Positions 17,400 through 25,463 of a DNA stretch of 64,000 bases are shown one piece after another. The notes under the pieces are model-generated. The model searched no databases. It saw nothing but the letters and a program-made list of their open reading frames with translations, and was not told the origin of the DNA. The translations under genes were made by a program, and so were the position numbers. The stretch is from Nonomuraea sp. MG754425 (lineage in GTDB: Bacteria; Actinomycetota; Actinomycetes; Streptosporangiales; Streptosporangiaceae). How positions within the stretch are numbered: the first letter of the stretch is position 1; the number at the start of each line of letters is the position of its first letter. Where the stretch lies: NCBI RefSeq assembly GCF_021699195.1, contig NZ_SSXE01000011.1, positions 1 through 64,000 on the forward strand. Reading direction: 5' to 3'.

Positions 17400-17912
17400 C
17401 CGCCCGGGGATGTCCGCTGCCGCGCTGACGTAGAAGTCCCTGATCGCCGCCTTCCAGTCTTCGGCGGGGACGGCGCCGTCGAAGCTCAGTTCTGCGTAGA
17501 TCCGCTCGACCTGCGGTTCGGCGAAACCCATAGCGATCATGCAGGACAGGAAGTCGGCCCGTTCGACCTGGCCGTCCTCATTCCAGTCGGCCAGGGCGGC
17601 GAGGGCGCGGGCGTAGGGCTGGCCGTAGTGGGTGTAGTGGGCGTCGTCGGGGATGGCCGCCGCGTATTCCACGAAGCTGACGAGGCCGTCGGCGTCCTTG
17701 CCCGACGTGGTGACCAGCCCTTGCCAATAGGTCCGGCAGCCCTCCCGGAGGGCCGCGGCCTGGACCGAGTCCGGCTTGACGGGGAGCGCGTCCAGCACGC
17801 GCCAGGCCAGCAGGTCGAAGTCCGCGGCCTGCAGGTAACCGTCGCCGTTGACGTCCAGCAGCAGGAAACGCGCCCGCAGCCGGGCCAGGCGCGATGGGTG
17901 GTCCTCGGACAT
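17376..17912 (-). CDS. EF-hand calcium-binding protein (copy 1)
   Basis: 178 residues from ATG 17912. Two canonical EF-hand loops are visible: DVNGDGYLQAAD at about residues 20-31 and DWNEDGQVERAD at about 108-119, each with acidic residues at positions 1, 3, 5 and 12 or an equivalent. Two further helix-loop-helix units are degenerate (GKDADGLVSFVEYAAAI and FDGAVPAEDWKAAI). This is the calerythrin-like four-hand layout of actinomycetes, cytoplasmic calcium buffers or sensors. It is paralogous to the next gene, same length and order of hands, so a tandem duplication. Its 3' end overlaps the converging chorismate-lyase-like gene. Confidence 0.88.
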   Translation of the reverse strand: MSEDHPSRLARLRARFLLLDVNGDGYLQAADFDLLAWRVLDALPVKPDSVQAAALREGCRTYWQGLVTTSGKDADGLVSFVEYAAAIPDDAHYTHYGQPYARALAALADWNEDGQVERADFLSCMIAMGFAEPQVERIYAELSFDGAVPAEDWKAAIRDFYVSAAADIPGRLLARRPV

Positions 17913-18072
17913 CTCATGCCTCCCCGTGGGCACCGAAGGGATGGAACCGGGTTCCGGCCATCCCTCACTCACTTTAAGCAACGTTACTCCCACTCTGAGT
18001 GATGGCACATCGAATGCCGAGCCCCGTCACCATCGCCCGAGCCTCGCTTCGGCCGTCACTTCGCTTCGGCCG

Positions 18073-18609
18073 TCACAAGGATCGCCGGGACAGCAGTTGC
18101 CCGGGGACGTCGGGAGAGTCGTTGACGTAGTAGTCCTTGATCGCCTTCTGCCAGTCGCCGGTGGCGATCCGGCCCTTGCGCGACAGTATGTTGAACAGTT
18201 CCTTGACCCGTTGCAGGTCGAAGCCGATCGCCGACATGCAGGCAAGGAAGTCGGCCGGCTCGACGTACCCGTCGTCGTTGCGGTCGGCCAAGGCGACCAG
18301 AGCGCGGGCGTAGGGTTGGCCGTAGACGTCGAAGTGGTCGGAGTCAGGGGTGGTCGCCGAGTAGGCGTCGAAGGTGACAGCGCCGCCCTGCTCCTCTTCG
18401 GTGGCGCCGGCAAGTCCCTGCCAGTACGTGCGGCAACCGGTGACGAGCGCGTGGGCCTTGTCCGAGTTCCGATCCATCCCGAGAGCGTTGATCACTCGTT
18501 CGGCCAGGCGGTCGAAGTCCTCAGCGCGTAGCTGCCCGTCTCCGGTGACATCCAGGAGCGCGAATCGGGCTTGCAGGCGGGCCAGGCGGTAGGCAGCATT
18601 CTCGGACAC
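18073..18609 (-). CDS. EF-hand calcium-binding protein (copy 2)
   Basis: 178 residues, same length as the downstream paralogue. Canonical loops are DVTGDGQLRAED near residues 20-31 and DRNDDGYVEPAD near 109-120; a third degenerate unit is TEEEQGGAVTFDAY. The shared strings GCRTYWQGL and YGQPYARAL show the recent common origin of the two genes, although the overall sequences have clearly diverged. Calerythrin-type protein, expected to bind calcium in the cytoplasm. It is the first gene of the pair, separated by 160 bases from the second start, so separate promoters are possible. A 259-bp gene-free stretch lies upstream. Confidence 0.88.
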   Translation of the reverse strand: MSENAAYRLARLQARFALLDVTGDGQLRAEDFDRLAERVINALGMDRNSDKAHALVTGCRTYWQGLAGATEEEQGGAVTFDAYSATTPDSDHFDVYGQPYARALVALADRNDDGYVEPADFLACMSAIGFDLQRVKELFNILSRKGRIATGDWQKAIKDYYVNDSPDVPGQLLSRRSL

Positions 18610-18868
18610 GTCACTGTCTCCTCAGGTGGGGGCGGTTGCTGAGAGAGATGTTATGAGCACTTTCAGCGACTGAGAACGGGGCTACCAGGAGCGGATGGCT
18701 CGCGGTCGTGCCGCACACGACGAAGTCGTGATCATGGAAAGAGCCGAAACGGTGACACAGGACGCCAAAGGAATCGGACACCTCCGCCGCTGGACGGCGT
18801 CGTGGATCGGCGCACGGAATTAGGGACAGGTAACTGTCACCTTCAAGCCTGCCCCCGACTCCCCTGAA

Positions 18869-18896
18869 TTGACGCATGCCGATATGGGCATATGAT
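18869..18896 (+). promoter_or_regulatory. Sigma-70-type promoter, probably giving a leaderless transcript
   Basis: TTGACG at 18869-18874 and TATGAT at 18891-18896 with a 16-base spacer, a near-consensus housekeeping promoter. Transcription would start about 18902-18904, at the ATG (18904) of the ArsR gene. The spacer carries the inverted repeat ATGCC-GATATG-GGCAT, a plausible operator for the encoded repressor. Confidence 0.65.
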
Positions 18897-18903
18897 GGCA
18901 GCC

Positions 18904-19260
18904 ATGGCACGAGCAGCGACGACGTCGGACGTCTTCAACGCGATCGCCGAGCCGCAGCGCCGGGAGATCCTGGTGCTGCTGCGGGCGGGTGAGCGGCCGG
19001 TGACCGAGTTAGCCCAGGAGCTGGGGATGACCCAGCCACGGGCGTCCAAACACCTGCGGGTGCTCCGCGAGGTCGGGCTGGTGCGGGACCGCAAAGCGGG
19101 CAAACAGCGCCTGTACGGCCTCGACGCCCGCGGGCTGCGACCGGTCCACGAGTGGACCGGCGGGTTCGAGCGGTTCTGGAACGAGAGCTTCGACCGGCTG
19201 GAGGCCTACGTGCAGGACCTCAAGCAGGCAAGTCAGGAAAGGGAAGTAACTGATGAGTGA
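18904..19260 (+). CDS. ArsR/SdpR-type transcriptional repressor
   Basis: 118 residues from ATG 18904. Earlier in-frame ATGs at 18892 and 18895 lie inside the -10 hexamer and cannot be used if that promoter is real. The winged helix is complete: DVFNAIAEPQRREILVLLRA, VTELAQELGMTQPRASKHLR, VLREVGLVRDRKAGKQRLYG. The C-terminal helix FERFWNESFDRLEAYVQDL is the usual dimerisation helix. No metal-binding cysteines. It contains a rare TTA codon at 19009-19011. It overlaps the AHSA1 gene by eight bases, and such ArsR-AHSA1 pairs are a common actinomycete arrangement, presumably self-repressing. Confidence 0.9.
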   Translation: MARAATTSDVFNAIAEPQRREILVLLRAGERPVTELAQELGMTQPRASKHLRVLREVGLVRDRKAGKQRLYGLDARGLRPVHEWTGGFERFWNESFDRLEAYVQDLKQASQEREVTDE

Positions 19261-19759
19261 GACGAGTCAAGGAACGCCGGCGCAGTCCGCGACGGCCGAC
19301 CGCGAGATTGTGATCTCCCGGGTCATCGACGCCCCACGGGAGCTGGTGTTCGAGGCGTTCACCGAGGTGCGGCACCTGTCGCAGTGGTGGGGGCCGGAGG
19401 GATTCACCACCACCACACGGTCCTTCGAGTTCCGCGTCGGCGGAGAGTGGGACTTCGTGATGCACGGGCCGGACGGGACGGACTACCAGGAGTGGATCAC
19501 CTGGACCGAGATCGTCCCGCCGGAGGGGATCGCGCTGCTGCACGGCGAACACCGCGACGACCCGAACGCCTTCGTGTCGGTCCTCGCGTTCGCGCCCGAC
19601 GGGGCGGCGACCCGGATCGAGATGCGCACGGTGTTCCCCACCAAGAAGCAGCGCGACGAAGCGGTCGAGAAGTACCACGCGATCGAGGCCGGCGGGCAGA
19701 CCCTGAGCAACCTGGCTGCCTACGTCACCGAGATCGTCCGGAAGGGAGCCGAGGGCTGA
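19253..19759 (+). CDS. SRPBCC/AHSA1-family protein
   Basis: 168 residues. Typical AHSA1 (START-like) opening REIVISRVIDAPRELVFEAF, HLSQWWGPEGFTTTTRSFEF, then GGEWDFVMHGPDGTDYQEWI, and the C-terminal helix GGQTLSNLAAY. The fold is a helix-grip cavity that binds small hydrophobic ligands; the ligand is unknown. It starts with ATG inside the ArsR gene end and its TGA overlaps the ATG of the next gene (TGATGA), so three proteins are made from one coupled transcript. Confidence 0.9.
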   Translation: MSETSQGTPAQSATADREIVISRVIDAPRELVFEAFTEVRHLSQWWGPEGFTTTTRSFEFRVGGEWDFVMHGPDGTDYQEWITWTEIVPPEGIALLHGEHRDDPNAFVSVLAFAPDGAATRIEMRTVFPTKKQRDEAVEKYHAIEAGGQTLSNLAAYVTEIVRKGAEG

Positions 19760-20379
19760 TGACCGGGAAGGTGTTCTTCAGCGTGTCGATGTCGCTGGAC
19801 GGTTTCATCGCACCCGGGTCCCTCGGGGAGCTGATGGGGCGGCAGTGGATGGAACTGCAGCGGTGGATCTTCCCGCAGCGGTTCTTCCGGGAGAACCTGA
19901 AGCTCGGCGAGGGTGGTGAGGAAGGGCGCGACAACGACATCGTACGGGAGACGTTCGAGCGCACCGGCGCGAGCGTGATGGGCAGGCGCATGTTCGACGC
20001 CGGCGAGCAGATGTGGCCGGAGGAGGCACCGTTCCACACGCCGGTGTTCGTCGTGACGCACGAGAAGCGTGACCCCTGGGAGCGTCCGGGTGGGACCGTC
20101 TTCCACTTCGTCAACGACGGCATCGAGACCGCGCTCGACCAGGCCCGGCAGGCCGCCGGCGACCGCGACGTCCGCATCGCGGGCGGCGGGGCGACGATCC
20201 TGGAGTACGTGAACGCCGGCCTGGTCGACGAGTTCTCCATCGCGCTCTCACCCGTGCTGTTCGGCTCCGGAATCCGCCTGTTCGAGGGCGTGGACGCGGG
20301 CCGCGTGGCTCTGACGCAGGTCCGCGCGGAGCCGACGCAGCGGGCGACCCACCTGACCTACGCGGTGCGGGAGCGGTAA
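19759..20379 (+). CDS. Dihydrofolate reductase-family (RibD C-terminal domain) protein
   Basis: 206 residues starting at the ATG that overlaps the previous stop. Signature of the RibD C-terminal/DHFR-like fold: FFSVSMSLDGFIAPGSLG at the N-terminus, GASVMGRRMFDAGEQMW in the middle, and VRIAGGGATILEYVNAGLVD with the reductase GGG loop, then FSIALSPVLFGSGIRLF. It likely uses NADPH to reduce a pterin-like or other heterocyclic compound. Last gene of the ArsR-AHSA1 operon. It is a distant relative of the other DHFR-family gene of this window at 54.6 kb. Confidence 0.88.
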   Translation: MTGKVFFSVSMSLDGFIAPGSLGELMGRQWMELQRWIFPQRFFRENLKLGEGGEEGRDNDIVRETFERTGASVMGRRMFDAGEQMWPEEAPFHTPVFVVTHEKRDPWERPGGTVFHFVNDGIETALDQARQAAGDRDVRIAGGGATILEYVNAGLVDEFSIALSPVLFGSGIRLFEGVDAGRVALTQVRAEPTQRATHLTYAVRER

Positions 20380-20425
20380 CCGTCTCGATCCCCCGACGCA
20401 CACTGGGCCGGCTACCGAAGTGTCC

Positions 20426-20438
20426 GGCCGAATCGGCC
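20426..20438. terminator. Short GC hairpins between convergent genes
   Basis: GGCCG-AAT-CGGCC (20426-20438) nested with GGCCGG/CCGGCC arms just upstream, in the 84-bp gap between the converging RibD-type gene and the beta-helix membrane gene. Probable weak bidirectional terminator. Confidence 0.4.
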
Positions 20439-20463
20439 CCGGGGAGCCGCGTCCGGTGCGCGA

Positions 20464-21882
20464 TCAGGTTTTGACCAGCGCCCGGGTCGCGCCGGCCACG
20501 ATGGCTGTGGTCAGGGCCCACCCGATGGCGATCAGCAGGTAGGCCAGCCACTGAACCGTTTGGTCGGGCCAGTACCAGGCGGTGCGCTGCCCGAGTCCGC
20601 CGATGGGGATCAGCAGGTCGAGGGTGTAGACGAGGGCGTTGAACGGCGCCCCTTCGCCCTTCTTGACCGGGATCGGGGTGTGCGACCCGAACACCAGCGT
20701 GGCCGCCGGCACCAGCACCGCCAGCCACACCGCCGCCAGCCAGGGCCGGTAACCGTATCCCACGGTGGCGTCGAACAGATAACCCCACACCCGCGACAGC
20801 GGCCGGGCGGTCGCGCGCCGGTGCCGCTGCTTGGCCAGCAGCACCCGGCGCGCCTCGTCGTCGTGGCCGACCCGGCGAAAGTGCCCCGCGAGCTGCTCGT
20901 ACGGCTGCGCGGCGTAGGCGGGGTTGCGCCGTATCCACCCCAGGCGGGCGGCGGCGTCGCTCCCGTCGAGCGAGTCGTAGGTGAACCCGTGGAGCCGAAG
21001 CTCGCTGGGCCAGGTGGCGGCGGCGTCGTAGGCCCAGGACACCTGGACGTTGCGCAGGTCCACCGAGGTTGGCGGGACGGCGAAGCGCAGGTCCAGCTCG
21101 GCCGCGCGGGCGCCGACCACCGACAGGGTCGTCAGGTTCGCGCCTTCGAACGACAGCAGGTCCGCGACCTGCACACCACGCAGCCGCACGGCGCCTTCAA
21201 CGGTGAACGCGCAGCGCATGCTGGAGGCGGTCGCGTTGTCGGCGCCGAAGGCGGTGCCGTCCGGGCAGCTCAGATGGGCGTCCGCCATGAAGAGGCCACC
21301 GGACAGCCGCGCCCCGGGCAGCAGCACTCCGCCCTCGGTGCGCATCCGGTCGCCCACGATGGCGCCGTCCATCTGCAGGCCGCCCGCCGACAGCGCGAGC
21401 CTGCCCGGGGCGATCACCACGGCGTCGTCCAGACGCAGCGCGCCGGCGATGTGGGTGTGCAGGAGCTGCAGCGGGTTGTAGTCCACGTTCCCGATGATCG
21501 AGCGGCGCAGGTCGAGCCGGCCACCGATGCGGGCCGACGGCGCCCAGATGCCGGGCAGGCGGCAGCCGACGAACCCGATGGCCTGGGTGGTGGCCCCGGC
21601 CAGACTCACCCGTCCCTCCAGCTCGCAGTCCTCCAACATCAGCAAATGCCGGATCTCACAGCCGTTGAGGATCAGCGAGCCGGTGACGCGTGCGCCCACC
21701 ACGTTCAGCAGCGACGCCTCGTCGCCGGGTTCGCCCGAGGCCCGCAGCAGCAGCGCCCTCAGCACAGAGGCCCGCACCGTCCGCCGCCTGTCCTTCAGGC
21801 CCGACAGGTCCACCCGGCGGCCGGCGGGAAAGCCGTCCCACACCTTTCGTTCGGACGGGGTCAACTCCTCATAGGTGATCAT
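20464..21882 (-). CDS. Pentapeptide/beta-helix-type protein with C-terminal membrane segments
   Basis: 472 residues. The first 290 residues consist of short strand repeats resembling a right-handed beta-helix (VVGARVTGSLILNGCEIRHL, LMLEDCELEGRVSLAGA, LRLRGVQVADLLSFEGANLT-type segments). A linker with Arg-rich helices follows (GHDDEARRVLLAKQRHRRAT), and then at least three membrane segments (PWLAAVWLAVLVPAATLVFG, LVYTLDLLIPIGGL, QWLAYLLIAIGWALTTAIVA). Similar proteins in actinomycetes carry vague oxidoreductase names without evidence, and no cofactor motif is seen here. Probably a membrane-anchored scaffold; function unknown. Confidence 0.75.
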   Translation of the reverse strand: MITYEELTPSERKVWDGFPAGRRVDLSGLKDRRRTVRASVLRALLLRASGEPGDEASLLNVVGARVTGSLILNGCEIRHLLMLEDCELEGRVSLAGATTQAIGFVGCRLPGIWAPSARIGGRLDLRRSIIGNVDYNPLQLLHTHIAGALRLDDAVVIAPGRLALSAGGLQMDGAIVGDRMRTEGGVLLPGARLSGGLFMADAHLSCPDGTAFGADNATASSMRCAFTVEGAVRLRGVQVADLLSFEGANLTTLSVVGARAAELDLRFAVPPTSVDLRNVQVSWAYDAAATWPSELRLHGFTYDSLDGSDAAARLGWIRRNPAYAAQPYEQLAGHFRRVGHDDEARRVLLAKQRHRRATARPLSRVWGYLFDATVGYGYRPWLAAVWLAVLVPAATLVFGSHTPIPVKKGEGAPFNALVYTLDLLIPIGGLGQRTAWYWPDQTVQWLAYLLIAIGWALTTAIVAGATRALVKT

Positions 21883-21923
21883 CTGCTGAAGATTACCGAG
21901 ACGCGATGGTGGGGGGCGGTCGG

Positions 21924-22424
21924 TCAGGAGGTGGTCATGGCCGGCTCGATGCGGACCGTGAGACGGTCGCCCGCGCCGGAAAGGCTGTCCAGGCCCGCCT
22001 CGACGGTGCCGAGGCGGATCAGGCCGGGGTCGGGCACCGTTTGACCGAGGTCGTCGTAGTAGACGGCGATCATCCCGCTCACGGGCCAGAAATAGATGCC
22101 GCCGGTGGTGGGATCATGGACCGGCGTGCCGCCCTCGGCCGTGAGCGGGCGCGGCAGCGGCCCCGCTTTCGCCTGCCCCCAGGCGTCCGTCAGGTGCACG
22201 GTCAGCGGCAGCATCGCGGTGAACCGCCGCGACATCATCGTGTCGGTCAACGTCGCGGTGACGGCTTGGTCGCCGAACCGCAGGACCACCGGCATCCCCG
22301 AGGCGGCGTTCGACGTGCCCGGCGAAGACGTCGGCGGGCCTGCTGAGAACGAGCATGCGGCCAGGGAGGCGGACAGCAGGCAGGCGGCCAGGCGGCGGGT
22401 CCACGCGGTGGTGGTCGTGATCAT
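21924..22424 (-). CDS. Lipoprotein, cyclophilin-like domain
   Basis: 166 residues from ATG 22424. The signal peptide RRLAACLLSASLAAC ends with a lipobox LAAC, followed by a Ser/Pro/Thr linker, so it is anchored to the membrane outer face. The mature part (MPVVLRFGDQAVTATLTDTM, RFTAMLPLTVHLTDAWGQAK, GGIYFWPVSGMIAVYYDDLG, GLIRLGTVEAGLDSL) has the pattern of bacterial cyclophilin-like-fold proteins (small all-beta barrel), which usually lack isomerase activity. Divergent from an XRE regulator with about 100 bases between the starts. Function unknown. Confidence 0.75.
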   Translation of the reverse strand: MITTTTAWTRRLAACLLSASLAACSFSAGPPTSSPGTSNAASGMPVVLRFGDQAVTATLTDTMMSRRFTAMLPLTVHLTDAWGQAKAGPLPRPLTAEGGTPVHDPTTGGIYFWPVSGMIAVYYDDLGQTVPDPGLIRLGTVEAGLDSLSGAGDRLTVRIEPAMTTS

Positions 22425-22525
22425 GACCTCCAGCACATCCGGGCCTGCCCGCGGGAGGAAGTCACTCCTGATGGGTGTACGGCCAGTACATCCCACGCGC
22501 CGAAGACCCGGCGTACCGTCGTGGC

Positions 22526-23389
22526 ATGGACAACCGGTCCGAAGTGCGCGAATTCCTCACCTCACGGCGCGCCAAGATCACCCCCGCGCAGGCGGGCCTG
22601 CCCGTCGCGGGCCGGCGGCGCGTTCCCGGGCTGCGGCGCAGCGAGGTCGCCGCCCTGGCCGGGATGAGCGTGGAGTACTACGCCAAGCTCGAACGCGGCT
22701 CCCTGGCCGGAGTCTCGGCCGGCGTCCTCGACGCGATCGCCCGCGCCCTGCGCCTGGACGACGCCGAACGCGCCCACCTGCTCCGCCTCGCGCACGAGGC
22801 CGACGGCAGCAACGCCATCCTGCGCCGGCGCCGCCCCCGGCAGCCGACCGTACGGCCCCGCCTGCAGGGGATGCTCGACACCATCACCGCCCCGGCGATC
22901 ATCGGCAACCACCGCTCAGACCTGCTGGCCGCCAACCACCTGGGCCGGGCCATGTACCACGACCTCTACACCGGCCCGGCCCGGCCGCCCAATTTCGCCC
23001 GCTTCACCTTCCTCGACAGCGCCGCCCGCCGCTTCTTCCCCGACTGGGACCTGGCCGCCGACATGACCGTGGCCAACCTGCGTACCGCCGCCGGCCAAGA
23101 CCCGCACGACAAAGACCTGCACGACCTGGTCGGAGAACTGTCCACCCGCAACGACGACTTCCGCCGCCGCTGGGCGGCCCACGACGTCCGCACGCACGGC
23201 ACCGGCGTCAAGCACTTCCACCACCACGTCGTCGGCGACCTCACCCTCGCCTACGAGAGCATGGACCTGCGCGCCGAACCCGACCTGTCCATGACGATCT
23301 ACACCGCCGAACCCGGCTCCCCCTCCGAAGACGCCCTCCGCCTGCTCGCCTCCTGGACCGCCACCCACCCACACACGGAACACACCTGA
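22526..23389 (+). CDS. XRE-family regulator with MmyB-like ligand domain
   Basis: 287 residues from ATG 22526. The N-terminal helix-turn-helix contains RRRVPGLRRSEVAALAGMSV and EYYAKLERGSLAGVSAGVLD. The C-terminal 170 residues follow the MmyB-like pattern (FTFLDSAARRFFPDWDLAAD, LVGELSTRNDDFRRRWAAHD, VKHFHHHVVGDLTLAYESMD, TIYTAEPGSPSEDALRLLAS), a PAS-like pocket thought to bind fatty acids or related small molecules. This is one of the most common actinomycete regulator types, usually divergent from the gene it controls. Here the partner would be the lipoprotein, or an enzyme gene now lost: only a methyltransferase remnant follows. Confidence 0.9.
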   Translation: MDNRSEVREFLTSRRAKITPAQAGLPVAGRRRVPGLRRSEVAALAGMSVEYYAKLERGSLAGVSAGVLDAIARALRLDDAERAHLLRLAHEADGSNAILRRRRPRQPTVRPRLQGMLDTITAPAIIGNHRSDLLAANHLGRAMYHDLYTGPARPPNFARFTFLDSAARRFFPDWDLAADMTVANLRTAAGQDPHDKDLHDLVGELSTRNDDFRRRWAAHDVRTHGTGVKHFHHHVVGDLTLAYESMDLRAEPDLSMTIYTAEPGSPSEDALRLLASWTATHPHTEHT

Positions 23390-23398
23390 CACGCGCCG

Positions 23399-23685
23399 AC
23401 GCCGATCGGCACGGCGGGCGGGTGCTGGAACTCGGGTGCGCTACCGGGCACAAGCTGATCCCCGATGCGCCCGCGCAGGTCACCCGCGGGACGTGGCATC
23501 TCTCGACTGACTCCGAGCCCGACTTCGTCGTCGCACCGCTCGACATCAGGAGCATCTTCCCGCAGGAACTGCCGCTGCTCGTCTCGCTCGGCGGCCTTCG
23601 GCTCGTCGAGCGCTTCGGCGACTGGTCCGGCCGGCCCTTCGCCGTGGACTCGCCGCTTCAGCTCTGCGTCTGCGAGTCCGCGTGA
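23399..23685 (+). pseudogene. Internally deleted class I methyltransferase remnant
   Basis: The translation begins with a motif I-like GGRVLELGCATGH and jumps at once to a C-terminal methyltransferase segment (LIPDAPAQVTRGTWHLSTDS, FPQELPLLVSLGGLRLVERF, GDWSGRPFAVDSPLQLCVCE) ending in TGA. Roughly the central 130-150 residues of a normal enzyme are missing and there is no start codon with a site. A decayed gene on the same strand as the XRE regulator. Confidence 0.55.
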
Positions 23686-23730
23686 TGGAAGGCGAGAGCA
23701 TGGTCCCGAGGCTCCGGTGACGAATGGGGG

Positions 23731-24753
23731 TCAGGGCAGTAGCAGGGCCTTGATGGCGCGGCGCTCATCCATCGCGCGGTAGGCCCCGGCCGCCTGATCC
23801 AGGGGCAGGGTGAGGTCGAAGACCTTGCCGGGGTCGATCCGCCGGTTCCAGATGAGGTCGATCAGCTCCGGCAGGTACTGGCGGACCGGCGCGGGGCCGC
23901 CGTGGAGGTGGATGAGGGAGAAGAACAGTTCGTCGCCGGGCAGGGAGACGTCGTGGGAGACGCCGACGAAACCCATGTGCCCGCCGGGCCGGGTGGAGCC
24001 GATGGCCTGGGTCATCGACTCCTGGGTGCCGACCGCCTCGACGACGCTGTGCGCGCCGAGCCCATCGGTGAGTTCCTTGATGCGGGCGACGCCGTCGTCG
24101 CCGCGTTCGGTGACGATGTCGGTGGCACCGAACTCCACGGCCAGCCGCTGGCGGGAGTCGTGACGGCTGATGGCGATGACGCGTTCGGCGCCGAGTTGCC
24201 TGGCGGCCAGGACCGCGCACAGCCCCACCGCGCCGTCACCCACCACGGCGACCGTCCTGCCGGGCCCGGCCTGTGCGGCGACGGCGGCGAACCAGCCGGT
24301 GCCCAGCACGTCGGAGGCGGCCAGCAGGCTCGGGACCAGGTCAGGCTCCGGCATGCCGGGCGTGGCGACGAGGGTGCCGTCGGCGAGCGGGATGCGTGCG
24401 TACTCGGCCTGGGTGCCGATGCCGCCCATCAGCACGCGGTGCACGCACGCGCTCTGGTAGCCCGACCGGCAGATCTCGCAGGTGTTGTCAGAGGCGAAGA
24501 AGGAGCCGACGACGAACTGGCCCGGCCTGATCGTGGTGACCTGGCTGCCGACCTCTTCGACGACACCGACGTACTCGTGGCCCATCGGGGCAGGTCCGTC
24601 GAGTTGCTCCACCCCGCGGTAAGGCCACAGGTCGGACCCGCACACGCAGGACGCGGTCACCCGGATGACCGCATCGGTGGGTTCGATGATCGCCGGGTCC
24701 GGCCGGTCCTCGACCCGGACGTCGCCCGGGGCGTGCAGGACTACTCCGCGCAT
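23731..24753 (-). CDS. Zinc-dependent alcohol dehydrogenase
   Basis: 340 residues from ATG 24753. Medium-chain dehydrogenase with catalytic zinc ligands in ASCVCGSDLWPYRG and PMGHEYVGVVEEVGSQVTTI, a structural-zinc-like Cys cluster NTCEICRSGYQSAC, and the Rossmann motif VAVVGDGAVGLCAVLAARQL. The stretch SRHDSRQRLAVEFGATDIV binds the nucleotide ribose. Likely oxidises or reduces an alcohol/aldehyde with NAD(P). Second gene of an operon behind the cupin gene (23-base gap). Confidence 0.9.
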   Translation of the reverse strand: MRGVVLHAPGDVRVEDRPDPAIIEPTDAVIRVTASCVCGSDLWPYRGVEQLDGPAPMGHEYVGVVEEVGSQVTTIRPGQFVVGSFFASDNTCEICRSGYQSACVHRVLMGGIGTQAEYARIPLADGTLVATPGMPEPDLVPSLLAASDVLGTGWFAAVAAQAGPGRTVAVVGDGAVGLCAVLAARQLGAERVIAISRHDSRQRLAVEFGATDIVTERGDDGVARIKELTDGLGAHSVVEAVGTQESMTQAIGSTRPGGHMGFVGVSHDVSLPGDELFFSLIHLHGGPAPVRQYLPELIDLIWNRRIDPGKVFDLTLPLDQAAGAYRAMDERRAIKALLLP

Positions 24754-24776
24754 GATGGATTCCCTTCGGTGTGGTC

Positions 24777-25178
24777 TCAGTGGCGGGTGCTGGAGCGTGC
24801 CGCGCCGTAGTCGGCGTCGCTGACGTGCTCCAGCCAGGTGGTGTCGTCGCCCTCCCACAGGGCCAGGTGGATCATGAAGTGGTCGGGAGCGGCGCCGTGC
24901 CAGTGCTCCTCGCCCGGCGGGGTGTGGATGATGTCGCCTGGATGGGCCTCGATCAGTTGCCCGCCACGCGACTGGATCAGCGCGACGCCCGCCACGATGT
25001 AGAGGGTCTGGCCGAGCCCGTGGGAGTGCCAGGCCGTGCGGGCGCCCGGCGCGAAGCGGACCATGTTCGCCCGTGCCCGCGAGGCTTCCTCGCCCCGGTA
25101 GATCACATCCCACCAGACGTCCCCGGTGAACAGGTCCGCCGGGGCCTTGCTGGTGGGCGGCTGCTTGATGAGCTGCAT
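24777..25178 (-). CDS. Cupin-domain protein
   Basis: 133 residues. Single cupin barrel: motif 1 HSHGLGQTLYIVAGVALIQS (with WH-S-H and a Gln/Glu ligand), motif 2 PGDIIHTPPGEEHWHGAAPD with the second histidine. Metal-binding cupin of the small quercetinase or carboxymuconolactone-associated type, common beside short-chain or zinc dehydrogenases. It opens the cupin/alcohol dehydrogenase operon; a 32-codon ORF with a strong ribosome-binding site lies upstream on the same strand. Confidence 0.85.
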   Translation of the reverse strand: MQLIKQPPTSKAPADLFTGDVWWDVIYRGEEASRARANMVRFAPGARTAWHSHGLGQTLYIVAGVALIQSRGGQLIEAHPGDIIHTPPGEEHWHGAAPDHFMIHLALWEGDDTTWLEHVSDADYGAARSSTRH

Positions 25179-25219
25179 GGTCGGTCAGCCTCCCGGTTGG
25201 ATGATCTTCTTCGGTTGGG

Positions 25220-25318
25220 TCATCGCGTCCGGCCGGCCGGCGCAGCGGGCCGGATGGGTGATCGCGTGCCTGAGCTCCCGAACCTGGCCTGCGCGCCGGT
25301 GGGCTTGTCGTTCGGCAT
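25220..25318 (-). CDS. Short ORF or gene remnant upstream of cupin operon
   Basis: ATG 25318 follows an excellent AAGGAGGT site (7 bases spacing) and reads MPNDKPTGAQARFG, then an Arg/Pro-rich run to a TGA at 25220, 32 residues. The first 14 residues resemble the N-terminus of carboxymuconolactone-decarboxylase-like proteins, which often travel with cupin and dehydrogenase genes. The rest does not, so this may be the start of a gene whose body is deleted. The 375-bp region 25179-25553 holds nothing else except a palindrome. Confidence 0.4.
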   Translation of the reverse strand: MPNDKPTGAQARFGSSGTRSPIRPAAPAGRTR

Positions 25319-25447
25319 CGGCAGCACCTCCTTCAGCCGCCCTGTTTCCGCCAACCGGTTCGGCTATCTGTCCCGGTGGGAGAAGATGGCCTGCTCCACA
25401 GCGTTCCTTTGCCCGGCGCGCGCCCGGGACCGGAAGGCCCTGTGTCC

Positions 25448-25463
25448 CAGTACTGGAGTACTG
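25448..25463. promoter_or_regulatory. Palindrome between divergent units
   Basis: CAGTACT-GG-AGTACTG, two perfect 7-base arms with 2-base spacer. It lies 130 bases upstream of the short minus-strand ORF/cupin operon and 91 bases upstream of the plus-strand methyltransferase-hydrolase gene. Plausible operator of a dimeric regulator; no regulator gene is adjacent. Confidence 0.5.
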
